From the NCBI GenBank assembly GCA_037176705.1, contig CM073886.1, positions 8,142,001 to 8,206,000 on the forward strand: DNA of 64,000 bases. Reading direction: 5' to 3'. Below are positions 44,843 to 57,302 of this stretch, in pieces; the stretch's first letter is position 1, and every line of letters starts with the position of its first letter. Position numbers and translations under genes: made by a program. The DNA is from Molossus alvarezi (taxonomy: Eukaryota > Chordata > Mammalia > Chiroptera > Molossidae). Under the pieces are notes generated by a model that saw only the letters and a program-made list of their open reading frames with translations, did no database searches and was not told the origin of the DNA.

Positions 44843-45514
44843 ATACAGACAGAGCAGACAGCTAAAATTTTAGGGACCTGACTGAAGTTGGTTTCCCCCA
44901 AAGCAGCCCTGAGACAGTGATGGGATCGCGAGGGTTCATTTAGGGATTCATCCCCGGAAACACCCGCAGAGGAAGGAAGTGTGACTGAGGATGCACGAGG
45001 CAAACAGCAGATTCACTCGCAAGCAGGTGACCGACGTGGGCGACGGAAGCACAGTCTCACGGAGAACTGGGAACTGTGGGAGATGTCTCAGGGCTACTCC
45101 ATGCAAGGGGCGAAGGAGCTAGGCACCTGTCACCAATACCCATCAGTCCTGGTTGATGACTCCTCCTGGGGGTCATTTCCCATCTGCCCTCTGCATGGGC
45201 CCAGTGGGCTCCCGCAGCCGGAGGAAGACCTCGAGCTAAGATTCCCAGGTGCTGGCAGCTGCCATCTGTCAAGCAGGCGTTCCTGGGGACAGAGAGATGA
45301 GAGGACGGGGCGGAGCTCCAGCAGCAGCAGCTACAAGCTCCTTGCCGAGCAACGTGTGTCCGCAGACCAGCATCGATTAGCGTCAACGAAGAGCCCCTTG
45401 GAAATGGACCACCTCAGACACCAGCCCAGCCTTGCTAGACAAAGCTCGGGTTTAAAACATCCCTCAGTGATAAATACACACACTCTAGTTTGAGAAGCAC
45501 TGGGCTACAGGCAT
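44843..45514. other. Mostly unique DNA; possible hAT remnant
   Basis: About 45,410-45,505 ends 'ctagtttgagaagcactggg', resembling a MER5-type hAT end. Otherwise nothing recognised. Confidence 0.35.
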
Positions 45515-45690
45515 TTTTCCAAGTAGTCATTCATTCCAAAGCGTTTATTAAGAATGGCAAGGGTGCCAGGCACTGTGTTAGGTGCCAGGGAATCAGGGAT
45601 GGGTAGGTCCCAGGCCCTGGAGGAGTTTCTGAGGCATTTCATACGCTTGGTAAGATAAGTATGCAGTGTCCTGGGAGGTCTGCTCTGGGG
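45515..45690 (-). repeat. L2-type LINE 3' fragment
   Basis: 'gtcattcattccaaagcgtt', 'gtgccaggcactgtgttagg' and 'gggatgggtaggtcccaggc' match the antisense 3' end of L2. Confidence 0.65.
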
Positions 45691-46529
45691 CGGACAGCTC
45701 TGCTCAGCCTACAGAGACGAAGTCTAAGGTCCTTGAGGACCAGGAGGACTCACGGAGGAGGGGACAGCTGAGGAACGGATGGGTCATCCAGGAAGTGCCG
45801 ATGGAGGAGTCGGGCACCACTGAACTCGGGAGGCATTGAGGTGGGGGGGATGGACGGAATTGGTATCCATGGGGTCTTCACAGTGTAGCCTTTGTGGGGC
45901 CGTGCTTGGCCCTCCTGTCCTGTCAGTCGCTGTCGTGGTCTCTTGAAGTTCTCCAAGCCTGGACCTGACAGCGGCTGCTGTTCGCCTGGCCCGGCGCAGT
46001 CTGGCTCCGCGGTCTCCCCGGTGATGGCTCGCCGGTCCTGGCCCTCGGCTTCTCGAACCGTGCACAGAGGGTGCCTTCACGGCTCTCGTCCCCCCCACCA
46101 CCTCCGTGCAACCGTCGGGACCACTTTGACCATTTTGATTAAGGGAACAAGTGGCAGGATCCGATGGAACAGGCTTGGAATCCAGACTTCGTTCTTCCAA
46201 ATGACGGGAACTGGGGCAGGTGACCTAACCCTCCTGTGCCGTGTTTGCGTCATTGGAGGTAACACGGCAGCAGGCATTGCCAGTGCTCAGCCATTACCTC
46301 CGTTCCTCCTGGCACGCGGCAAGGCCCCACGCAGGACGGCACACGCGCTGCCCCCCCCCCCCCTCCCCGCAGCGGTGAAGCTGAGCTTCATGCTCAAGCA
46401 GCCGTTTCCCGAGATGGTGAGTCCGTCACCCTCGGGCTTCCCGCCAGCTTCATGGAGCAGTGCCCCCCGCCCCCCGCTTCATTTTGTGCCCACTCTCCTG
46501 CACGTGTTATATGAGCAATAACGTACACC
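45691..46529. other. Unique GC-rich DNA with an exon-like segment
   Basis: Contains the exon candidate at 46,373-46,416 (listed separately) and a possible eroded MIR at about 46,200-46,265. A frame of 209 codons (45,892-46,521, plus) spans the region but has no recognised domain. Confidence 0.35.
46373..46416 (+). other. Candidate 44-nt internal exon
   Basis: A long pyrimidine tract (about 46,351-46,370) and AG (46,371-46,372) precede 44 nt that end in ATG followed by the strong donor GTGAGT (from 46,417). One frame is open and reads VKLSFMLKQPFPEM, with two bases of a split codon at the start and a complete codon at the end. I do not recognise the peptide. It may be a chance match, since no neighbouring exons are visible. 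Confidence 0.25.
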
Positions 46530-46590
46530 TTGGTTGTTTTAAGACACTGAGCTATTGGGATTGGTTATTCTGCCACAAGCAAGCATCCAC
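46530..46590 (+). mobile_element. MLT1-type LTR 3' end remnant
   Basis: 'ttggttgttttaagacactg' followed by 'gggattggttattctgccac' matches the MLT1 3' end. The body is not recognisable. Confidence 0.55.
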
Positions 46591-46999
46591 CGGAGGGGTT
46601 AATTCTAGGGATTGAATGGGACGAGATTTTATACGGTGCCTGGCACAAAGGAAATGCCAGTAAACAGCAGCCAGGGTTAGTGATGTTCAGGGACAAGGGG
46701 AACTGTCGCAGAGTCCACGAGCCCTTCCTCATCTCCTTCCGTTGTCTGCACGTGCGCTGCGCCCCGCCCGTGTGCCCTGCAGCAGACGACCCCTCACAGC
46801 CGGCCTGGAGCGCAGCCGCCGCTCCTGCCCCACAACGGTGTTCGGGAAGCGTTTTCGGCGAGTGAACTGCATTGATTGGAGTAATTTGGTAGCCATCGCA
46901 CTAGCCTCAGCTTGGCCCACCTCTCCCCGTTCTCCCCTTTGTTTCATTCTGTTCATTAATTCTATCGGGTGTATCTCAGGCACGTGGCATTCAGACGCC

Positions 47000-47240
47000 C
47001 CTAGAGCCACGGTCGGCAGCCTTCCTGTGAAGGGCCCGGTCGTGAGGGTTTAGGCCCTGCAGCCCGCATGGTCGCCGTCACGTCTCGGCTCTGCGCTTGC
47101 TGAGTGCAGTTGGAGGTAGAGGGTACGGAAGTGCGCGCATGTTCCTGCGACCGGTAACGTTGTATTTGTAAAAGCAGATGACGGGCCACACTCGGCCCGT
47201 GGGCGGTACTTGGCTGATCTCTGCTGTAGACAGACAGGGG
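47000..47240 (+). mobile_element. hAT-Charlie-type DNA transposon, diverged
   Basis: Same family as the element near 6,846: 'ggtcggcagccttcctgtga', then 'gggtttaggccctgcagccc', 'ttgtatttgtaaaagcagat' and 'cactcggcccgtgggcggta'. The middle is disrupted and CpG-rich. Confidence 0.65.
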
Positions 47241-48234
47241 CTTACACTCTACTGCAGGGAAGATGAAAAAATAAGCCAATGAAGAGTTAATAAAGGCAAT
47301 AATGTCACGTATGACAAGTGCCCTGAATAAGAAAAAGATAATAATTTGGTGGCTGGTGGGCCGGTTCCAGGGCTGGTGTGTGGGCTTGTGAAGCCAGGAC
47401 AGCCTCTCTGAGAGAAGTACCTGTGGAACCAGCTAAAGCAGCCTGTGGGGTCTTGGGAAAGAGAGTTACACAGTGACAGAGACCGGCAAGTGCCAGGGTC
47501 CTGTGACAGGAACAGGTAGAGGATGTTGGGGAGCAGAAAGAAGGCCAGTAGCTGCCCTGCCACACGTGGACTCTGCCCCGTCTGCCGTCCCTCGGCTTGG
47601 CTGCAGTCCTTATTCCTGGCCCGATCCCCAGGGGCAGCTGCTAGCCTGCCTCCGCCTCTCCGTCCTTCAGATGTGTGTGAGCAGTTATTATTCTTCCCCC
47701 CGGGCCCCGCTTATCCAAGAGACACAGACTTAATTGTTTAATCCCCTGTGGTGTCCCAGAGCCTTCAGCCACAGGCTTTCTGGACACTTCTCAAGTTTTG
47801 TGGCTTCCGAGCCCCCAGGACCCTCAGAAATCGCCTCTCCCCTGGAACTTCCATTCCCTGGTCTCACAGCTCACACCCCAGCTAATCTCCCTGCTTTCTT
47901 CCTGTGGAATGACGGGGCTTGAAGGTCTAAGGGTGCTGTGGTCCAGCAGGGCTCACGTTTTCATCAGCGCCTTTGCCTCCTGAGATCCTCAGATCCAGGG
48001 CTGGCTTAGTTACGGTTTCCTCCGTTCCCTCTGCGTCCCTGGAGTCCCCGGCTGCTCATGGCTTAGCCATGCTCACTGCAGCCCCTGCTGCTGAACACGC
48101 TGGCGCCATGCGGTGGCCCGCCCAGTGGGACCCAGCACATGGCCTCCGGTGTGACTCTGATGGAACGTCACCTTTTTGCTGGCTTCTCTCTCATCCAGCA
48201 TCCTGCAGACTTTCTGGAGAGAGTTCAGTGAGGT
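47241..48234. other. Unique non-coding DNA
   Basis: No feature recognised. Confidence 0.4.
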
Positions 48235-48355
48235 GATGGCGCTGGGGCTCAGATCGGGAGACATGAACTCAAATCCTGACTCTTCCTTAGTAACTGTAAT
48301 TCGGGGCAAGTTTATCCACCCCTCCACAGAATCCTCAGTTGTCGCATCTGTAACA
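48235..48355 (+). repeat. MIR SINE fragment
   Basis: 'catgaactcaaatcctgact', 'gtaattcggggcaagtttat' and 'ctcagttgtcgcatctgtaa' are in MIR order. Confidence 0.75.
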
Positions 48356-49239
48356 TGGGAACCAGTCTGTTGCCCGCGGGGAGAGGTCCTCTTCCCCACC
48401 TGCTGTTTGTGGGGGTGGAATTCTTGGAATATTGCGAGAATAAGAATTTTCTGAGACTTGCACAAGAGAAGGAATGATTTGTATTTGTGTGGAATTAAAT
48501 CCCTGCGTTTTTAAGGTCTCGTTTCCCTTTGTCCCGCCAAGGAAGAGGTGTAGCTGGGGAGTCAGCAGAGCTGAAATCACAGCCAGTGGCAGAGTCTCTG
48601 CTCCACGTCCGCACGGTGCAGCCCAGGGCAGGCAGGCTGCAGTCCCTCCGTCCACTGTGTGTGGGTGTGCAGGGCTTGGGCCCTGTGGGTGAATGCAAGG
48701 AGCCAAGAGCAACGAGAGCAACAGGAGAGAGAACTCCTGTTTCGGGGATTATGTATCCCCAGATTTTTACATGTTTGCAGTGGCCCACCCATTCTGGCCA
48801 ACGATCTCTGTTTCCAGGTGTGACTGATAGACAAGTACTTTCCTTATGTCACCCCAGCTTCGCTGGGCATGCGTCTGTCTCCCCTTTGTTTGACCCCTTT
48901 CCCCAGTGATCTGCAGGGGCCGGACAGGTGGTTCTCTGGGGAGTGTGAACTTGCTGCTTCCTGGTGAAGCTACCCAAACGACATGCCTGTAGTGTCTGGC
49001 TTTACTCCTTTCCGATTATTAATAGCTAATTAAAATGGTATCAACATTAATCATACTCAGGTGATGGGATTATGCGGAGACTTACATTTATGTGTTCATT
49101 CAACAAATCTTTATTGATGTCCAGGGATACGAGCCCTGTGTAGGGAAGTGGGGGGGGGGGGCATAGCTTATCCATGAACATACAGGACTAGCACTGCCTA
49201 GGGGGCCTGCGCTCCTGGCTGAAAGAATAATAATGTCCT
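48356..49239. other. Unique non-coding DNA
   Basis: A poly-G run lies at about 49,150-49,160, next to an L2-like 'ttcattcaacaaatctttat' at about 49,097. Nothing else recognised. Confidence 0.4.
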
Positions 49240-49460
49240 GCCATTTCCTGGATGTTATTTTAATCACACGTACCATGCGCTGCTACATGAATGACCTCAA
49301 TTGGTCCTTATGAAAAATGTATCTACTAGACCTCATTTATATATCCGAAAATTGAAGTTAAAAGAGGTTATGAAACTTGCGCAAGGTATCAGGTCCCAGG
49401 AGCACACAGGATTTGAGTCTAGGTGGACCTGTCTCCACAACCAGGGCCCTTAACCAGTAG
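49240..49460 (-). repeat. MIR SINE
   Basis: Antisense MIR from 'taccatgcgctgctacatga' through 'gaaacttgcgcaaggtatca' and 'aggatttgagtctaggtgga' to 'ggcccttaaccagtag'. Confidence 0.8.
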
Positions 49461-50274
49461 ATTTGCTGCTTACTTGGAGTAGAACAGGAGAATCCCTAGG
49501 TGCTGGAACTAATCGTTTTCACAGGTGATTCCCATCAAACCTTGGAAGACATGTTGGTTATTTAACCCTACATCTCTGCTTGTTGGGTCTTGCTTTTGTA
49601 CAGTAGGGCCAGACTCTTTTTCGGTAATTCCTGTAATGATGATTTAGAGCTTTTAGCCCATGTCCCAGACACTGTTTTTCCCAGAAATTCCCACATACCA
49701 TAGACTCACGAGTCCTTGGGGCATCTTAGATCATATACCATATATTAACCATAATAGCACCTATTAAATTTCTACAGGGTGTTGCAGAGGCCTGTACAGA
49801 CACATACAAATCCTTGCTCTCACCCCCAAACAGCACACTTTACGAGTTCGTTCAAAGACAAACAAATGCTTTGATGGCGATTTGTAAAACAAGGAGAGGT
49901 GAGATGAATTCTGCTTGGAGGGACCGAGAAAATAGCAGTCAGGGGTGATGGGTGGTGTGGGCCCTGGAGACCAGGTGGGAGATGGCCCGTCGTGGTAGCA
50001 TCTTCCACGGGCACGTCGTCCACAGCTGTGGTCTCCCACGCTCTTCCTGACCTCGGGAGGTGGTCTGTTCCACAGTGGGAGGAAGTGGATCTCCTGTGTG
50101 TGAATCCGGTCAGGATTAGGGACACCTCCTCCTCTCCTCAGTGGCCTGGGTCTTGCCTCCTTCCATTCTGCCCTGTTTCCCGTCCGCTGAGACCTGGTTC
50201 TTCGAGAAGCCTTGTCTGAGCTCCCGCGTGGACTGGTGGAAACCTAACTAAGGTTGAACAGCAGACACCTGGCT
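49461..50274. other. Unique non-coding DNA
   Basis: No feature recognised. Confidence 0.4.
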
Positions 50275-50440
50275 CAGTGTAGTTGGGAGAAGAGCTGATT
50301 TAAAGTCAGGCCAATCCAGGTTCAAACCGCAGCTTTGCCAGCCCAAAGCCTTATAACTCCAGACACAGCGGCTCAGTGTTCTCATCCGGAAAGTGGGTTC
50401 ATAGAACCGGTTGGTCGTGAGCATTAATGGCATTACCCGG
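50275..50440. repeat. MIR SINE fragment
   Basis: 'gatttaaagtcaggccaatc', 'caggttcaaaccgcagcttt', then 'ggctcagtgttctcatccgg' and 'gcattaatggcattacccgg' fit MIR. The order favours the plus orientation, though erosion leaves strand uncertain. Confidence 0.6.
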
Positions 50441-50569
50441 CACGTGCCTGGAGCGCTCACCCCGCAGTTAATCGCAGCCCTGCTTCCCGCCAGCTGCAGG
50501 CCTCTGCCGCAGGTCACCTCCCGTTGCTCTGGTTATGGGGGCGCCCTCCTCTCCGTCCCCTGCTTTTAT

Positions 50570-50745
50570 CTTTCTCTCTAGTGCTTATACTCACACAATG
50601 GTCTGTCACATATTTATTTGCTTATCTACTTTTGTCAGTAACACTCCCTAGAATGTCAGCACCCTGAGGACAGGACGTGCAACTGTGCAGACATCCAGAA
50701 CCGTGCCTGGCACTTAGTAGGTGCACAGGAAGCACTTGCTGAGTG
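50570..50745 (+). repeat. L2-type LINE 3' end
   Basis: 'gtcagcaccctgaggacagg' and 'gtgcctggcacttagtaggt' then 'cacttgctgagtgaggg' match the L2 3' end. Confidence 0.75.
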
Positions 50746-53134
50746 AGGGAAGCGCAGAAAGCCTTCTGATCTGTCATATATACCAACTTCGTCGCTTCCC
50801 TCTCCTCCCCTAACCTCCGAGTGTGCGACTGAGGTTTCTTTACTGTGTTTTCTGATAACCCGACTTGATTCAGTCGGTCTCCAGCACCCACAGTTAGCAG
50901 AGGCGGAGCAGGCGTGCCCCCGCCCTGCACCCCCCTGTGTCACTGTTAAGAAGACAGTTTCTTCCTCCCGGTGACCTCACCTGTGCAGGGCTTTGGGTTT
51001 TAAGCCTTCGGTGTACAACATGCTGATTAATTGTTCTCTGATCCTTTTGAGGGTCCAGTTCCTGCAGCTGTGCTGTGGCACCTGGAAGAGCCTGGTAATT
51101 AAGATGTGTTAGCGTTGCCTTCACAGCCTCCGGATGGGGCTCGAGTTGATGCCATTGGACCATTGAAGTAAGCGGCAGGCACGTCGCTGGCCACGCAGTG
51201 GACACATCCGAGTGGCTCACGTGTACTTACTCACAGTGCATAGGATTTCAGTCCCCTTGACCCGGGGGAGCAGCCCCGAGCTGCTCTGGAGAATGGAAAG
51301 CGACCTGCCTGCTCCTGGTGCTTGTCTTTCCCGTTAGGGAACCCACTGTACTGGACTTGGGATTTAACTGAACCAAGGATCCTATCAGAACCAAGTGCAC
51401 CATCTTTCTGCTGAGCCGACCTCAAACCCAGGACCTACCTTACCACCTCCGGTTCCCACCCTCCCCTGGCATCACAGCCATCGGCAGCCCTCTGCTTTAC
51501 CCCTCAGATAACTCCCAAACTCCTTCCCTCTCACCAGCTCCGCTCCCAGGCCAAGCTGGCGATGGCTCTCGCTTGGATTATCACAGTCGCTCTGACCCCA
51601 GCCACCCCCACGTCAGTCCATCCCACTGTGGCCCTGCCTGAAGCATTCTCCCTGCAGTGGCCGAGTGACGAAATCATAAAATCACTTTGATTACCCCGCC
51701 GTGGCACCATGACTCACAGCCCGGCAGTGCCGTCCCGTTCCTCACAGACAAGGACGGGCCTTCGTGCGTGGCCTCCTCCGAGGGCTGGACCATTTGGCCG
51801 AACTCAGTCCCCTCGGCTCCCCCGCGCGGACCCTGGCCCCAGCCCTGCCATGCTCCCCGTGCCGGCCACGCGCCCCCCCTCCTCTAGTCAACACGCTTGG
51901 CCTCAGCTCCACGCGGCTCTCCTTTGGGGGGCACTTCTGTCCCCTTGGCCAGCTCACATCCCGAAACTGCGGGCATGAGCAAGTCCCTGAGCTTCCTCTG
52001 CAGCACTTGTGACCATTACAACTTGTAACGATTGCAGTGCTTTATTGAAGTATAGGGTTTTATTTCTGTCTCTCTCATGGGACTTTCAGCTGCACGAGGG
52101 CAGGGCCATACCCATTTTGGCTCACACTGTACCCCCCCTGCCTACGATCAGTGTCAGGGAGCCCCGCCTGCCAGAGACGGTGAGGAGCAGCCCTGCGGCA
52201 GAGGGGAGGCAGAGGGGAGCTTCTGCATCGCAGCCGATGGCCTGGGCCTCACGGCAGGGTCCCCACCGGAGCTTGGACACTCCCTTGTTCCGAGTCCCAT
52301 GGGCGGTAGGATGGCCCGGAGAGGTGCCACCCAGGCCGTTCCCTGCTGAGGAAGCGGGTGAGGGCCCGGCACCCCTAGAAGGAGCAGCAGTGAGGCTGCC
52401 TGGCCCCGGGCAGCAGAGGTTCCTGCGGCCACATCGCGGCCACTCAGACCCGCTGAGTGTCCCCCGTGGGCAGCCTCAGATTGTGCAGTGGTCTCGCGCA
52501 CTCTGAACTGACTCCCGGACTTCTCCGGGCTGCGGTGGGCTGCCCCCCACGCCTGCCTGCGTGCCCAGCTCTGGCAAGGGGCCAGCGGGAGAGTCCCCAC
52601 CGAGCGAACTCACCTGCCAAGGCTCCTGCGAGTCCCCAAGCCAAACCCTAATATCCTTTAAACAGAACATCCTGGGGGGCTTTAAAAATGATTTTCTTCA
52701 ACAGCTTGATCCCCTTTTCTTCTCCTCTAAGTTAGATCACACCATTTCACTGTTGGGGCTGGTAAGGAATTAGTGAGGTGGTGCCCAGGGCACGCCCTGC
52801 GCAGCACGTGGCAGGGGTGCGTAGGGCGCGATGCCCGTCGTCTGCGGGGTCTCACTTGTGGATGAAGGAGTGCTCCGTGTCCAGCCCGGGGCCTGGGTTC
52901 AGTGTCGACACCTGCTGATGACTCTGCCGTGTGACCTACCACAGATGCCTTCACCTCTCTGCACTGGTGGCCACTGCATCAGGGCAGGGGTGTGACACGC
53001 GTGGTGCCGCTGCAGCAGTGACCGGTCCCACGGGGTCCGTGGGAGGGTTACAGGAGGTAACGCGCAGTGTGTTACGCAGCTCCTGGCGCGAGGTGGATGG
53101 ATGCTCCATGAGAGTCAGCTGGAACGGTGGCTAT
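50746..53134. other. Unique GC-rich DNA with possible L2 remnants
   Basis: Pieces at about 51,490-51,570 and 52,000-52,115 ('ggactttcagctgcacgagg', 'gcagggccatacccattttg') look like parts of one eroded L2 on the plus strand. The rest, notably 51,700-52,650, is very GC-rich. Overlapping open frames on both strands have no recognised domains. Confidence 0.35.
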
Positions 53135-53510
53135 TGGATGTTCTGACTGTTGGTCGGCTGTTGTGATGTTGGGTTGCAGTAGCTGGTTGAATATGGAGGT
53201 GGTTGGTTGGTTGTGTTGGTGGTTGGCTGTGTTAAGTAGCTGGTTGTGCTGTTTGGTCAGCTGTGATAGTCACTGAGAAGCTGCCGTTGTGGTTAACTGG
53301 TTGTTGTGGTGGCTTGTGTTTCCTGGGTGGTGCACTGAGTGGGCTGAGAACATGTTAATGCTGGCGTTGTGAGCGGACGTCATGACTGCTTGGCTGTAAC
53401 GGCGTGTGGCTAGTGTGGTGGTGAATTCTTTGCCTATATTGATTGCTTGGTTGTGCTAGGGGTTGGGTGGTTATCTGTGTGGGGTGGTTGTCATAGTGAC
53501 TGGTTAGCAT
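53135..53510. repeat. TGGTTG-rich imperfect tandem tract
   Basis: Many words such as 'ggttggttggttgtgttggt' and 'gtagctggttgtgctg' recur without a fixed period, interrupted around 53,330-53,390. The plus strand has a strong G/T bias and few C. An old degenerate simple repeat. Confidence 0.7.
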
Positions 53511-54659
53511 CGGGGTGAAGGAGAGGCTGATGAGCTCGCATGACCCTAATTGAAGGTGACAGTTTTCCAAACATGCATGTGTCAGTATGCTCATTGGTTA
53601 CACAGGCAGGAGCGTGCAGTGTGCAGGTGTGCACTAAGAGCACACACCTGTGATTCGGAGTAAATGGCAACGCGTTCTATCCACCTGGGCGCCTGGCAGG
53701 CACTGTGCTGTCTCCTCCAATCAGCAGCCACACAGCCTCACGTGTCTGTTGCAGCTGCCACGGAGAAACACTACCTTTCTGCTTGGGGTCTCCACAAGGA
53801 TCCCCAAAATTAAAATTTCCTTAGGCCACATAGGCTATATTTTAAGTCAGACCATCCAAAATACACCCTGTAAATTCTTCAAAATCCACCCACCATTTTC
53901 TTCTGCTGTGGTTCAGACAAATTGCAGAAGCTTAGGCTGCCTGGGGGGCATGTCTCCTCTTGTTTGTTTCTGCCTATAGAGTTGCTGCAGGGTCCTGCAA
54001 GGGCTTCGCCTGTGTGTGTGTAAGTGTGTGTGCACGTGTGTGCATGAGTGTGCTTGGGTGTGCGTGTGTGTAGCGGCAGTTTTTCTGAGCAGGTAAACCT
54101 GTTGGTCACAGCCCCACTGTTCTAGAAGGCCTGTAGCCCGAACCCCCAGCCCCTCCCAGAGAAGGTGCATATGAGGACGCAGCCCAGGGACCCCTGGAAA
54201 TCAGACGGGACTTCTGCAAGCTCAGGTGGGAGGGCAGCTCCCAGCCTCGGCGGAGGGCGGGGGGTGAGGGCAGTCTGATGGCGCAGTCTGCTGTCCAGAC
54301 TTGGGGAGGAGGGGCGGGCACGGAGAGGGCAGGGCAGGCGTAGGGACAGAGACCACGTGCGAAGCGCCGCGGAGAGCGTCTGGGCCCGATCGAACGACAA
54401 GGACACTAAGAAGAGAAGGGAGATTTCACAGGGGCTGAGGGCTGCCTCGTGCAGGGTCCGTGTGCTGGCCTGGCCACCGTGCCCCACTCGGTCCCAGAGG
54501 TGGGCTGCCGGGGCAGGCGAACTGGGCCTGCCGTCTACAAGCGGTGCCCTGGAGGCCAGCTTCTCTGTCTCCCTCAGCCGTGACCTCCACGTCCCGGGTC
54601 GGGAGCAGCGATACTGAGACAGTGCTGCACACAGGCTTCTGGGCCAGTGAAGTTTAGTC
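53511..54659. other. Unique DNA with an interrupted TG repeat
   Basis: An interrupted (TG)n lies at about 54,010-54,072. The rest shows no recognised feature. Confidence 0.4.
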
Positions 54660-54850
54660 TGAGTCCCGGCTCCCTGAGGTTTGGGCTGTGCAACTTTTGT
54701 CAGGTTACCTGACCCCTCTGGGCTTCAGTCTCTCCTGCAGACAAACAGCACTACACTTACCTCGCAGGGCCCAGCGAGACCACTGAGAAAATGCTCAGAG
54801 AACAGTCGGCCTGGTACCAGGTGCACAGTAAACGACACATTTTCACTTTC
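54660..54850 (+). repeat. MIR SINE
   Basis: 'ctgagtcccggctccctgag', 'ttttgtcaggttacctgacc', 'tctgggcttcagtctctcct' and 'accactgagaaaatgctcag' occur in MIR order, ending 'ggtgcacagtaaacga'. Confidence 0.8.
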
Positions 54851-56031
54851 ATTATTATTATTACTTTACAATTTTGTTAAAAAGCCTCACATGAATAAAT
54901 ATGTGTGTGTGTGTGTATACATATATCATCAAGCACGTCGTAGGCACGTAATAAACGTCGGCCTCGGCTCTTTGCCCCTAATTGCCACAGCCCTGCCGTA
55001 GGCGGGCAGAGATGGCGCGGGACTCGGGCAGTTGAGAAGTGAGCGCAGGGCTGCACCGGGTGCAGGGCTGCACCGGGTGCAGGAGGGCTGGCGGGCATCC
55101 GCCGCGGCGCTGTTCTAACCGAAAGGAGGGGTCCAAGTCTAGCACGCGGATGTTTCTACTCCTCTCGTCCACCCTCAAGAAGCAGTTAATCCTTGTGCTA
55201 TGTCCAGCGTTCCCCGAGATCCCAACCCGTCAGACTTTGGGAGGGGGCCCTTCCGACAGCTGTCCATCCCTTCATTCTGCAGAGGGGGCGAGAAGGGTGA
55301 ACCTGCTTCCCCCAGGAACAGGATTGTCCTTACGAATCAATGAGACTTGAAGAGCTGAACTGAGAAAAGCAACTAGGTTCATAAAGGTGAAACCTGGGGG
55401 TTTCCCATGGCCACACGACAGCCCTCCTCATGGAGACTGGGGGCGGGGTAGAAAATCTGTGCCACCAGCCAAAAGGCATACATACTCTTGGGTGACTTCC
55501 ATTTGGAGGTGCTGAGCCTCTAAGTAACAATGAGGAAAAATCAGTAAAGCTGAGTTATAGGAAGGGACGGCAGGAAGCCAGAGAGAGTTGGAAACCCTCC
55601 ACTCCCCCCCACCCCCCGAGGACGCATCGGGAGAGGAACGCAGCCCGGAGGGGTCCACGGTGGGAAGGTGAGGTCACAGGATGGCGTCGCGGTTCCTAGG
55701 CTTGGTCTGAGGTCAGCATCACAGCCCACTCAGCATGCGGAGTCAGTGGTACCCTTGAGGAGTCCCTGACTCACACATAAACCACAGTTTAGGAGGTTTT
55801 CCTTCTACCCTGTGAGGCTTTGCCCGGCACACAATGTTTGAGAGCCACTGAGCTCCGCTAAAGACAGAAGCAGAAGAAATGTCTATACGCTGATACCTGG
55901 ATGTTTCACCACTCCGCCTTTGAGGCCATTGACCACCCTAATAAAGAAGAGGAATGGATAGGGACTAATCAGGCATTTTTTCTTACTTATAATGGTTGCT
56001 TTGATCTATGGTGACATTAAGTCCCTGTAAC
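54851..56031. other. Unique DNA with small repeats
   Basis: A (TG)n lies at about 54,902-54,918. A 17-bp unit 'gcagggctgcaccgggt' is repeated twice at about 55,045-55,080. A possible MER-type hAT end is at about 55,750-55,855 ('gtttgagagccactgagc'). No gene. Confidence 0.4.
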
Positions 56032-56267
56032 TTTTTTTTTTTATCCTCACCTGAGGACATTTTTCCATTTTTTGTTCAGAGAGAGTGGGAGGGAGAGAGA
56101 GAGAAATATCACGTGAAAGGGACACATGAAGTGGCTGCCTCCCACACTACCCTAACCGGGGCTGGGGACAAACTGCAACCAAGGTACATGCCCTTAGTGG
56201 GAACTGAACCCGGGTCTCTCTGGACCACAGGCCGACGCTCTAACAGCTGAGCCAAACTGGCCAGGGC
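56032..56267 (-). mobile_element. Ves SINE (tatcctc-tail class), reverse orientation
   Basis: Low end 'tatcctcacctgaggacatt', GA-rich middle, B-box-like antisense 'gggaactgaacccgggtctc', head 'aaactggccagggc'. Flanked by 'aagtccctgtaactttt' (56,019-56,035) and 'aagcccctataactttt' (56,268-56,284), a 15/17 target-site duplication. Confidence 0.94.
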
Positions 56268-57302
56268 AAGCCCCTATAACTTTTAATACGTATTATCAGA
56301 TGTGTTGTAGCATTAATTGATCAACAGATATATTGAGAGCATCTAGCTTAGGATCTGGCACAGAATAGATATTCAGTGAATGCTTATTGGATATCGATCG
56401 TGCCTGATCAGATTCACATACACACTGTTTTCTTCTGAGTAACACAGAAGTACTTGGCCAGCTGCTTTCTGCCTTTCCAACATGGTATTTGTCACTGTGG
56501 CCCATCTGTCATGTCCTGGGGCATCAGTTCCCTGACACCCTAGATGCACTGTGATGCCCAGCCCTCCTCCCCGCTCTGTTGCTGGGGACCCCTGTGCAAG
56601 GGGCACCCTGAGGGGCTGCACTGAGCCAGGCAGACACAGAGGGAAGATACCGTGTCCTGGAGGGATCCAGGAATGAAGTTAGTAAGGGAACGTTCAGGTC
56701 TCCATTTCGGACGCTAGGAATCTCAGACACTAACCTGCAAAGTTACAGACATGTAGGGAGGAAGAGGAGGAGAAACGGGCATTTATTAAGCATCCACCGT
56801 GTGCCGAGAACATCACGCAGAGAGAACTCGGAAAGGGTCCAAGCGAGCGGGATCCAGGAGGCAAGCATCTCAGGAATGCATCTGCGAGGAGGAAGGGCTG
56901 GTCCGGGTGGGGCACAGCCATGAACACAGAGGAGAAAGCCCTGTGTTCTCGGGAAGGATCACATTCTCACGGAGGATCACGTTATGGCGTCAGAAGTGCC
57001 AGGGCCATAGGAGATGGGAGGTTTGGGGTGGAATCTGAAAATGCTGACCATGATTTACATGCTCTGAGCATGGTGGTGTGGGCAGCCCGGGTCCCCTCAA
57101 AGAGCCGGAGAGGGAGGGCACAGGAAAGAACAGTCCAGGACTTCGAGAATTCTTTCTGAGCTCAAGGGTCTGTCTTTGTCACATCCCGACCCCATCCATG
57201 TCTGCACCTTCCCCAGAAGACAGATCATAGCAGAGAACTGGCCGTGGCAAGTTTCCTCACCGGGCAGCCCCAGCTCTGCTTGGCTGACGTTAACAGGCAG
57301 TG
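56268..57302. other. Unique DNA with L2/MIR scraps
   Basis: About 56,320-56,395 ('ctggcacagaatagatattc', 'agtgaatgcttattgg') and about 56,775-56,830 ('gggcatttattaagcatcca') look like eroded L2/MIR ends. The rest is unrecognised. Confidence 0.4.
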
